From: Nautilus pompilius
Taxonomy: Eukaryota; Mollusca; Cephalopoda; Nautilida; Nautilidae
Assembly: GCA_018389105.1 (NCBI GenBank)
Contig: JACATO010000320.1
Location: 124,001 to 188,000 of the forward strand
Length of the DNA stretch: 64,000 nucleotides
Direction: 5' to 3'
Part shown: one piece after another, positions 49,587-61,600 of the stretch
Position numbering within the stretch: position 1 is the stretch's first letter
Layout of the letters: every line of letters begins with the position of its first letter
Made by a program: the position numbers and the translations under genes
Notes under the pieces: generated by a model
What the model was told of the DNA's origin: nothing
Databases searched by the model: none
The model's input: only the letters and a program-made list of their open reading frames with translations

Positions 49587-49697
49587 ATGTCGGCATCCTT
49601 AAAAGAAATTGTCACGATGTACCAAAACTTAAAGAGAGAATGGAATAAAAAGTCGGCGAACTTGAAAAGGTGCGAAGAGCTGTTGGCCAGCTTAAAG
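49587..49697 (+). CDS. PSMD8: PSMD8 exon 1 (start)
   Basis: Encodes [20 protein letters not shown] and [17 protein letters not shown]; phase 0 at donor GTGAGG. The YxxLKxEWNxKxxNLxxC pattern is the PSMD8 N-terminus. Confidence 0.93.
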
Positions 49698-52600
49698 GTG
49701 AGGCTATGATTTCGATGCTTAAACGAGCTATCGGTGACAGTAATGGTAATCAGTCACACTAATACTGGACTTGTTTGGTATCATTCGTTATCTCAACTAG
49801 TCACTGACTCAGCAACTTTGCTGTTATCAAGCTCAGGAAAAAGAACTAATTTAACAAACAACTCGTATAATATAACGTTTGTTACTAATAAATCCTAAAA
49901 CTAACTAAAGTTATTTAGTTCTGCTCTTGCCTGAATCATGAATGAGAAAGAATATTTAATTTTTCCTTTTTTTTTTTGATTATGTAGAAAACGGATTAAA
50001 AACCATCTATTAAATCATCGCTTCATCGTTGCCAATTTGAATAAAGATTGGGAATTTGCGAAGCCGATCCAGCTGTTGACGAGTTGCAACCTAAACGAAG
50101 ACTATTATTGATCGGGGACGGGGATTTGTTACGAAAATCAATTAAATACACATGCTGTCAGAAAAGACCATACAGTCCTTTAGCTAATCAAGTGTGAAGA
50201 GCTAGAAGGATCTTCTGAGCTACATATTAAACAAAACAACAAAAAAAATTAAATACATTTTTTGTTTTTTTAATGGTTGAAGTGGGTGAAGAATAATGTG
50301 GTTATTTTTTTTTTGATTTTTCTCAATTTATACATTTATTTACTTCCTCTTTTTTTTCTTTTTTTTTAGGTTGCTTTAACAAATGTGACTTTTCTGCCTA
50401 CTGATGAAATAGAACCATCCAAACAAGAATTATTGGTAGCTAGTGAGTGCTTTTTTCATGCATAGTTTGTTTTTTTTTTTAATATGTAGTATTTTTAATG
50501 TAAATTATTTGTTTCTAATGTTAGAATGATTCAAATACTGCATTACCTGGTGCTAATTATCTCAAGAATAAAATTGTCATTTAGCTTTGAGTAATCAAAT
50601 TAGAGTTTATTACTAAACCAGACTTAGTTTACTCCATAATTTTTTTTTTTTTTTGTAACTTGATTGTATCATTAATTTCAAGAGAATTTTAGCAACTTTC
50701 TATATTTTTAAAACATATGATGACGCCATGACTCTTCTACCAAACCAACTTTTATGTTTTATAGGCATCATTGTTTTGTACATTACTATATGGCTGTGGT
50801 TCCCAACCTGTGCAGAAGAGATCCCAGGGGGCATTTAAGAATTTTTGGTGGGCTGCAGTGTGCGGGAGGGGGTGCTGGCTGCGCAAAGACTGTCTCACTA
50901 TCTTTAATACAGACATGTTATCCAGATGTCCAGGCTGATTCTATTAGTAGTTAAATGGTCAACATCTGGAATGGTTCTCAGGATGCCAACTCAGTTAAGA
51001 TTCTTTAATGATTGCCCTCTTTCCCGTTCATTAACAGATGCCTCTCTGTTAATACGTGTTTAGTGGATTAAAAATTCATTTGTAGTATGAAAATGGAATT
51101 ATTGTCCACTCCAGCAAATTCTGATGTGCATTTTAAATAAAATTTTACCTGCAAAAACAATTTGAAATGGTTAAAATATAAATCAAATCTGCATAGGCAA
51201 ACTTCTGTAGATTACCATATTTTTTTAGACTATAGGTCAATGGGAAGGATAGGTTGAATAGTAATTTTTTGGCCAAAATTGGATATCAGATCTTGGATAG
51301 GTGGATCCCCAGACAAAAGATGTCCAGTCCAAATCTCTGGTATAGAAAACTTTGGTAAGTATTGGTGAGTATGAGCTCAGAAACAACATGATATGATTAA
51401 GCTATTGTTTAATAGAGTTTGAAAAAATGAATAAAGAAACATTTTTTCTGTGTTTTTAGTCTTATGTTGGAGTAACAACAGTGTTTCTTTGACCATTTGT
51501 TGTCATGTATAACCTATAATGAAGGTGTGAAAGGTGCTTGATTGCTGTCAAATCAAATATGGATTAGAGAGCATTGTTGTAAAATAATAAATAAGTGTTG
51601 ATTGTATTTAATCTGTTAATTATTCTTTTGAAATCCAACATAGCCATATAATCAACAGGTGATTTACCATTGATCAGCTGATCAGTTTGCTTGTTGATCG
51701 ATAGACAAGGTAAAATCTATTTGTCATATAAGGCCTGACAACTAATATTTAACCACATTTGTAAAATAAAGTCAATTTAATGAATCTCAGACATGTTAAA
51801 TGTATTTAAGGATCTGATAACCTACTTGACTGACAAAATGTTTTTTCATCTGCCATTTTATAAATATGTGTGCATGTGTGAAAAGTTTGAAACTCATTAT
51901 GGGTAATTTTGTAATACTGATAGTCAATTAATACTGTGTATTTGTTTGTACTTTTGATTTGGGTTTTGCTTATTTGTATACTGGTAATTGTTTATAAATT
52001 GGATTGGATTGTTTGGTTTGGTTTGTAGATTTTTTGTCCAAAGATCATACATAATTAATTAAATAAGTAGAAATTAAAAGTACTAAAGTTTTAACTTCCT
52101 AAAATTTCTTTACGTTGTATGTTTGCACTATGAGTTAACATAAAACTAGCAAAGTATTATGAGAAAGAAGTCTACAACTAGCATTTGACACACAAATTGT
52201 TTGTTAAAAGCACTACAAAAATGTTATAGCAAAATTAACTGTCACTATCCAGTTTTTATAAAATAATATAAAACACTTTTTAACACACAAATAGTTATTT
52301 TCACTCACTGAAAGCACTACAGGATATTTATCATGAAAGTTCTTAGTCAGACTACCATTTTTCTTCTACAAAATTTTAGATTTTAGCCTTAGATCAGTTG
52401 AATTGGACTACAAATAGAGGCTGAAATTTTCAGGAAAAAGAATATTGATCTGTAGTCCGAAAAATATCCTAATATTATAATTTATAGAATACTAAAAGGG
52501 TGAATGACTCTAAAGAAACTACTAACACATTCTGCAGCTGGATTTTGAATCCACTAAACCTGTACTGACAGAGAAGCATTTGTTACTGGAGAGGAAGGAG

Positions 52601-55600
52601 GGCAGACATTAAGGAATCTTAATGAGTTGGCATTCTGAAAAACATTCCAGATGTTGACCATTTAACTAGTGATTTTAAACATTTCAGTTTTATCATTAAT
52701 CAAGCTGAACTGCATGCTTTGGTGGATAATTTAGTTGTGCACAGTGATGTTGATTGATTATTTATTCTTCACATTTATCATCATTGATTGGAAATTATTT
52801 ACCACATTTCTGGATCTTTTGGATGATAAATCACAGTATTGATATTCATTGTCACAAATCAAATAAATCTAGAGCTAACATTTGTGTATTCTTAGCAGTT
52901 GCATTTATTAGCATTTGATTACTATGGCTGAGAAGAAGTGGTGCCAAATATTCAGTGGATTTGAAATTTGGATTTGTTCCTTCTCCCACAAATGAACAGT
53001 TACCAGTGTATATACTCTGTGAACATGTTTTCTCTAATGAGACAGTGAAGCTGTGAAGATTAAGCGAACACTTAAAGAATAAATATGCTGATAAATTCAT
53101 TGAGGACTTTAGCGCTTTGAAGGAAAAGTTCAGAAAACAAGATACTTTCATTGACACGCTTTAGGGAAGTCACACAAAAGATTAGTAAAGGATTTCTTGT
53201 TTTGCACAAAATTTCTCTACTGGTTGCAAAATGTGGTAAGGCACATAATAATGGAAAGTCATCAATAGAAGTCATTAGCACAGTGATGGGACCCAATACA
53301 AGTGATGTTATCTCTCTCGTTAATTCCATTAAGCAACAATTCTATATCAAGAAGAATTGATGAGCTGGCAAGTGACATTGAAAATAAACTGTGTAATGAA
53401 TTACAGACAACAGAATCTGTGTTTGAACTTGATGAATTGACCTTGCATTATAGCAAAGCCTTATAACTAGCATACTTGTTTTGTCGAGGATCAGACAGGT
53501 GTAGAGGAGTTGTTTGTTAAATCACTGACAACAGATCAAAGGTTTGTCAATATTTCAAGTTGCTGAGTGATTTTTTGCTGAGACAAACCTACCTACAAAT
53601 GTCAGTGCATGTGCAACTGATTGGCTATCATTGTGGTTTTACATCACATTTAAAACTGCAGTACCCAGTGTCTTTACCATTCATGTGTTGTTCATTGCCA
53701 TCATTTGGTTGTTAAAGACCTTAGTGAGCAGTGAGATCATATCTCATCCATTGAATGACTGATTGTTTTGTCAAATGTGTCATCAAAGCTAAAAAAGAAT
53801 TTGAGCATCTTCTTGCACATACAAGTTAGATGACTCTTGAAAGATAAATGTCTAAGGTGGTTTTATGAACTATGATTGTGTTATAGTTTCTTCATTAAAA
53901 TAATGAGAAACTGTGGAGCCATTGTGATGTGGCATGACATGACATCTCTGTTGAATATGTTTGAGAAGCTGAATGAGATCAATGTCAAGTTTCAAGGGAT
54001 CAAATGAACCTTATTAAGGTTAGAGGAGTCATTCTTGCTTCTGTCACTAAATTAACTTTGTTTAAGAATAACCCTGGCTCTTGGGAACTTAACCAGTTTC
54101 CCATTTTACATCATTTGAGCAAGGATAACTTTTGGATACTGATTTAGTAATTTATTATGTTCATCTTCATGCACTTAGGGAAGACATGATGAAAAGTTCA
54201 AAGGACTTGAATGGACTTCCAGTACCTGACCAGATAAAACTAATCAATTTTTGGCCAATGTACAAAGTGTATGCCAAACTTTGCAGGAGCAATTAACTGA
54301 TCTACTGAATGACTTCGAAACCAGGGCATGCTTCAGACAAACAGGTTATGAAACATTTTGAATCAACATATGAACGTCCTACCCTCAACTTTGGCAAGTG
54401 GTAAAGTTGTTAATACATGAAGACCCTGAGTTGCGTAATACGCAACTTACGTAAACAATTCCTGTAAGCCCAAAATTTACATTATGTTAGCAGAGCGCTG
54501 CTGCTGTCACTATGCATTTGTTTCTGCAACTTGTGCAGTTTTTGTGATGCTATTACATGATCTCCCCCTCTGTCTCTGTCTCTCTCGCACCCAGTGTGTA
54601 CACATTCTCTCGTTAGACACTACACATAAAGCATCTTGTGCATCACTCATAGTTTTTCTTCAAAAGTTTTGTTTTCAAGTGATTTATTCACCTTAATTAT
54701 GATTGAAATTTAAGGATTTTAAATTGCAGGTATAACCTTTTGATGAATTCTACCGTCATTATCATTTTTGAAATACAAATTACTGTCTCTGCTGTTTTTT
54801 TTTTTTAATGGTTGATGTAAAGAAACTTTTTTGCTCCAAACTTTGATAGATTAAAAATAATAATTAAAATTAACATACTAACCTCAAAATTTTGTCAGAT
54901 ATTCCTTTGAATGTACACTATTTAATAAACTATTTAGTATTGGTTTATTTTTTTTCTAACATATTCAGAAGAAAAAGAGGGGGAGAGAGAGTGTGTGTCA
55001 AATTTCTGTAAATTGCTTAGCCATGTTTATATATCTTTTGATGACTCATGCAAAGAATTTATTCTAAGCTATGTATTATTAATGATGGTTAACTCTAATG
55101 ATTGGGAGGTCAAGTAATACAATTAATTCTATTTTAGTACCTGTAGTTATATTAGTCACTAAGATTCAGTCTGATGTTCACAAAAAGGGCATTAGCAGAT
55201 ATTATTTGATAAAAGGGGGTGTTATGCCTAAAAAATGGTCAGGAACCACTGAATTGTGGTATTTGATTGTGTCTATGGCTGTGGAAAGATGTTAGGTTAT
55301 ATATTACATTGTATAGGTTCATATCAGTGGGGAAAATATTTAATTCTTATAAACATTAGATGACATGTGATTAGTAATTTTGCCATTAAAGCCAAATTAA
55401 AAAAAAAATAGTAATATATGGTAAAATTATGTAGACTAGTGTTCTTGTCACAGACATTCATACTAGAATCCTTATTAATTAAATAGGAGAGGATGCTAAA
55501 GTACTTAGAAAAACTTCATTTAGAAGGCTTATTTGTGCAGAAGACAGAAAATGGACCTATTTCCTTGCTAGTCCAGGCACTATGGTATCTATTATAAACT

Positions 55601-58600
55601 GCTCATTTCTATTGGATGCCTGGTCTAACATTGAGAGACTTTCTCGTTATCTTTTGTTGAGCAGCAACTTATCTAGTCATACTACAATTTTTTGTATTTA
55701 GAAATCCTGATGACTTTTAATTGTGTTAATACTGATTACTTTTAAAATATTACTTTTTGTGCTCTTATCTGATTCTTTTGAATTAGATGGAGGGAGAGTT
55801 CTCTTCAAATTATCAAGTGTGCTTGCTCTGCCTCATTATCTCTTATATTGACAAAACTTCTACAAAAGATACTTATCCAAAAAGAGGGTTTTTTATGTTA
55901 TAGCCCCAAACTCTCACTAGTTCCAAAGATACAGGGCCTCAAACAGGATACTCTGTTTGAAAAATGATGGTTCATTTTACATATGTAACAAAACCCACAT
56001 TTCATTGATCAGTAACTGCAAGCAAAATGGCTTTGCCATGGAAAACTTGAGTTCCAATGTTGACCTTTTTCTCATGCTTGGGTGGTAGAACTTCTGATTT
56101 TGCACCTGTTTCAGCAAATTTTCCTGATCTACCGACTGACAGGTGAAATATTCTGCCAGACACCAATTTACAGAATACTGTTACATTTTTAAATATACTT
56201 TTATAAAGAAATAGTTTTAAAAACTTATAACTACACAATTAAAAAAAAAATAATAATTAATTGTTTGAAATCAATTAAGAATATGCTCATAAAATACACT
56301 GCAAAATTTGAATTTATTTGCCATGTTTCTGATGGTGGATGGCCACAAATTTCTTCCTCTTAGTACATCTCTGTAATAGTAAAATCTCTGTGGAATTTCT
56401 GAATATTGTATATAAATATAAAAGGATTAACTAACATGTCCATACAATTTTCAAACTTTCTTGAAAAGTGTTCTTAATATCAATTTTATAGACATCCAGG
56501 CATTCAGCAAAGATTCACAATATAATTTGTTTTATAGAATATTTTGCCTAATTTTATGGATCTTATAAATAATGAATAAATTATAAGATTTTTTCAAAAT
56601 CTTTGTTTAATCAAGCATATAAATTTTAGAATTGTGACCAGTTATATAAATATTTTGTTTCAGTTATGAGTGTTTCTAGTTTTCTTGATTATTATGAAAT
56701 TTTTTTTCTTTTTTGTTGAATAGTTTAGAAGCAAGTGATTTCTTCAAAGCATATGTATAGTAAGAGATAAAGGGATTTTACCTTTCTGCCAAGTTTAGAA
56801 AGTAAAATAATTCTGATTAAACACTATTATGAAGTGCATTATTTATATATATATTGTAGAATTTATTTTAAACTCTCTGCATAGTTTACTTTTTAAAATA
56901 TTGGTGGGGATAAATGTGCAGTAGATTTTATTCTTTGTCTTTGCTGTGATTCTTTTCAAATATTAAAAAATTCTGCATTAATTATGAATGAATATTTATT
57001 GTTTTTCCAGGAGACATTTTGGAAATTGGTGCTCAATGGGCCATTGCAAAGAAAGACATTCCAGCATTTGAGAGGTACATGGCTCAGTTGAAATGTTACT
57101 ACATGGATTATAAGTGAGTGTATCTCTTTCCCCTTTTCAAATATGAAATTTTCTTCTCAAATTTTTTTGTCATACATAATTAAATGCACCTGTGAGAAAG
57201 AGAGAGAAAAACATGGAGTAGTATAAAATAATCCATGAATGAAGGTGTTTTGATGATGTAAGTCTTGTGTGACAAAGGTTTGAGAATTTTTTGTTGTTGC
57301 ATGTATGAAATTTCTAACATGCTTGTTTATATACATGCAACTGCACTAATAAATTGATATGCATATGAAATGAGATATTTCATTAGTAGTCCAAAATTAT
57401 GGCTGTGTGTTTATGCATGTACAAGAGAGATAAATGCGAGAACTGATTAAATTTACTCTGTAGCAAACTTTTGCATTGTGAACAAGCTGTCCATATCAGA
57501 GTTGTCTCCAGTTTTGATACAGAAATAATGCAGAGTGTCTTTGTTATGTCTGATGATTTTAAAAAAAAAGTGCGTGTATACCTATTTATGGGAAGAAATA
57601 AAGGCTTGATTGATATATTAAGCCCACTAAAACTTGTAAAAGTTAATTTTGTTGAAGGTAAAGCTAGAAATTCCTTATTCTCTTAGTTCATCCTCCAGAT
57701 TTGTTACTGGTAGCAACAATTCAGACAAATTCTGCAGTGCTAAAGATTCTGAGGACATTAGTTCTGCCAAAATACTGACCTTAGGCTCTCAGCAGACAAA
57801 AAGTTGATGTGTATGGTTAGTGTGGAGGATTTGTAATACAGTAAAACCTATCCCTTATTGGTCACATTTTTATCTCCTCATCACATTTTTACAGTATTGA
57901 AATGTTCATTTCTTTTTATCTATCTTTATAATTTTACTTTATTATTATTTTAAAATATGCTATTGGTAAACTCAAAAATATTTTGATTATTTTGTTTGAT
58001 AGAAGTAGAATTTATGATATATAATTTTTTAATGCAATATCTTTTTTTTTACAGAGACAATCTTCCAGAGTCAACTTATAAACACCAATTGTTGGGTTTG
58101 AATCTGCTCTGTCTCCTGGCACAAAACAGATTAGCAGAATTCCACACAGTAAGCCTTTGTTAATCTGTGCAAATTTTGATGACATATTTTTGCTCAGCTT
58201 AAAACAGATATACTTTATATTGAATTTAAAAGTGTATTTATATATATGTTTCTTGGTCAAAATTATTATCATTTTGATTTTTATTTCCTTATAAAGGCAA
58301 ATGAGTTTAATCCTTTCCTGTTCAGGTCAGCCAAGACTGGCCAGGCATTGATGATATTTGATGACCATTTTTGTTTATACTATAAATAGTACATGCATAA
58401 GGATGTTTCGCATTATCACTTCCTCTGGCTATTTGCTTTGTTTTCTCGCCAAAGTGATTTTACTAGTGAAGTTACTAGTGTAAACTACATCCATTTCTTG
58501 ATTTATTTACTTGATACATGATGGAATGCAACAGTGAATCCTTTTCTGTTGGTATCATATGTTGGATGTGGAGAGTGAATGTGAAGTCAGCAGAATTTGA

Positions 58601-61600
58601 GTTGTCTGTGACTGATCAATGAGCTAGTGTATTTGCATTTTGTCAACCAAAAGATTGATGTCTCTAATGATGTGAGACCAGTGAATTTCTTTTATGGACT
58701 GATATCAGAGGATTTCTTCCACCACTTGGCCAAGGAGCCTAACCACTAGATTACACAGACCCAAGAGGGGGTAGGCAGATTTGACAACTCTGAACAGACA
58801 CTATCACTAGGGAGATGAAAGCTTTTCTGGCAGTAAATTTCAATATGGGTCTCTATTCTATGCTGTTCATTGAAGACTTTTTGGAGTGTAATGATAATAA
58901 GGAGATTTAAGAAATTGAATAAACATCTTTGTAAACTGTGTGCTAAGTCATTAGTACTATGTTGGTCACTCCATGACTTAATACTTTTGAACATTTTTAA
59001 TCAGGTAGGTGCATTTTGTGCAGATATCTTGGAAATTGTCATTCTGAACAGGAAAAGAATAAAAGTAATTAAACTTTTTAATTATTTATGATGAGAAGAC
59101 CAAAGTAAAGGTCTGCTTATGAATAGTTTTGAACTTGTGTATCTGTATCATCAACATTTTTTTTTTGTTTAAATGGAGCTTTTTTCTTTACTTATTAGTT
59201 AATAAAAACAGTTTTTCAAAATTTTAAGAAATAAAATATGCTTTGCTTATTGAGCAAATTAGATAGTAAATTATGTTGCAATGCATTTTATAGCTTTGTG
59301 CTTGCAAGAATTTGTTTTGAATCATCTTTTAATACTACAAATTATTTTCATTTTGATGAAGCAATACAAATGGCTTAGTGCTTTCTGTGTAGTTATTCTA
59401 AAACAGAAAGCTAATGTACTGTACAATCAAAGTTACTCGTAAAATGTCTAGATTTATTCCAGAATTTCAAATTTTATTATACTTTTTAAAAAAAATTCAT
59501 TTTGTTTAAATATGCCTAATATATATATTTATTTTTCTGTCTTGTTTATTAATATATTGGGTATATAATTTGTGCTTGTGTGCCTATGGAAATCTCTGCA
59601 CTTTTTCATGCAAAGAAAAATCATGAAAGCAATACCTTTTGAACTTCAGGAATTAGAACTGTTACCAGTGAAGGACATTCAGAACAACATCTACATTCGA
59701 CACCCAGTTTCTATGGAACAGTATTTAATGGAAGGGAGCTATAACAAGGTAGGTACTGAATTTTATAGTTTAAAGCAGAAATTCTGTTACTGGAAATACA
59801 CTCTGGAATTTTCCATATAGTTCAAGATGTATCTGACATGGATGTCTCTTCTAGTACTATCACAACAATTTTACCTTTTCTTCTAGTAGAGCATGCTTAT
59901 TTTTGTATAGTTTTTATTATTCTTATATAAATGCATGAGATGATGACTTACATTCCATAATAGAATCATTTTCAGGTTTATTTCTTTTTTCTTTTTTGGT
60001 TAATATATATATATCTACTTCAAGCCATTCCATGATGGTGCAGAGAAAGCATAACTTTTCTACTCCTACAGATGGTTGGTTGACATTCTCACAGAGCAGA
60101 GTTTTCATTTTTATGGAAGAATATTCATCACCATCCCTGTCACTTTTGTATGAGTGAAAGGGTGATGTCTAATTTTTCGTGCTATTTGTTGTTTAGTTGA
60201 ACCTTATTTTATGCTTGATTGTTTAAACAGTTTAGTTTTGCTTGATTTATTAATACACTTATTTTATTTCTTGGTGTTAGATACTTCTGGGTCTTCATAC
60301 AGTAGTGTTCATGATTACTTGTAAATTTAGCCATGCGTACATGTTTCTTTTGTTTTGTTTTTAACTCTGCCTCTAGTCATTCTATAGTACAATGTACAAT
60401 TCAGATAATCGAAAAATAGCAACCATATGTTTTTGAAAAACCTTGACATATCTGTTCATTGTTCTTTGTACTGTTCATTTGATTAGTTCTAGGTGCTCTC
60501 TCACCCTTGATAAATTTAAATTCTAACAATAGTAAATGTAATAATTTTCTTATAATGATATGACAAAAATAATAATAGGTATACTTTGCTTTGCTTTTTG
60601 TGCTTATCTCTCATCTTTGATCTAGTGAGTTTAAGAAAGGTCATATAATTCTATAAATAACTTTGATATGCTCATAAAAACAAACTAAATTTAGGAAATA
60701 AAAGCTTATTTTTTAGTTTATTTAAAAAAAAGGCATGCAAGCATTGTTAATTATGTGCCTGATAACAAGTATTTGTTTTTTAACATGCTTTTAAGTAATA
60801 GTTGAGAGATAACTGAAACTTTTTGTTATCTGATGTTTAAACAATTATTAACCAACTAATCTAGGTTGGATCTTACTGTAAACTTAGATTTTATTGTTTA
60901 TTCTGCTTTTGCTGCAATCCTCGAATTCTAATTTATATATTTTAAATTTCTTTTTTAGCTTTTGTTCTATACGCAAAATATTTTGTTTATTTAAGATCAG
61001 TTCTTGCACTAAAAACTGATTTTAATTTTGTTTTTTTTAATTATATAGTCACTTTAAAAGATTTTATTTGTCTTAATTATCAAATATTGCTTTTAGAAGT
61101 ATGTGCATTTTATAATGTTTATATTTCCTTTAAAGTTTTTAAATGACATTTTAAGTCAAACTGGAGAAATCTTCCTATTTTGGCTTTTGCAAAGTAACTA
61201 ATAAATGAAGTGTTTCAATTCCAGAAAACTAATGTCTTAGGAAATACTATGTTTATCAATCACATGATATTTTCAATCCTCTTCATTATAACATGATCTG
61301 CTGCCTAAAATGGTAAATTAACTGAAATCATTTGAACTATTGATTGGAGAAGATTCTGCTCTAAAAATAAATATGTAAAATTTTTTCCTTCTGTCTATAA
61401 AGTGTTAAGTAATCCAACTGTAATTTTTCATTCGGAAACAATTTTTTGCGCTCACTCATGACTGTAATCTATGTCTAACCATTATTATTTTCAGATGATG
61501 ATTATACACAGCACTTTTTAAATGTTTATTGGCTGAATTGAGATCAGAAGAAGAAGATAGGTGGTAATAGATTAAGACCAGCTAGAACAAAATCAGTTTA

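Larger units (their letters stand above)
50794..55251 (+). mobile_element. Candidate hAT element with hAT-type ends
   Basis: Left end CTGTGGTTCCCAACCTGTGC; right end, reverse-complemented, CAGTGGTTCCTGACC. These agree at 12 of 15 positions and resemble the CAGTGGTTCCCAACC termini common in animal hATs. The transposase relic lies between them. The neighbouring 8-mers (CTATATGG and AATTGTGG) agree at only half their positions, so a target duplication is not shown. The two ends may instead belong to separate copies. Confidence 0.45.
50443..57010 (+). other. PSMD8 intron 2, transposon-rich
   Basis: AT-rich 6.6-kb intron with a hAT relic, a ~130-bp inverted duplication and hAT-like termini (listed separately). 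The rest, about 55.3-57.0 kb, shows only short frames, the longest being a 78-codon minus frame at 56002-56238 of unknown origin. Confidence 0.7.
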
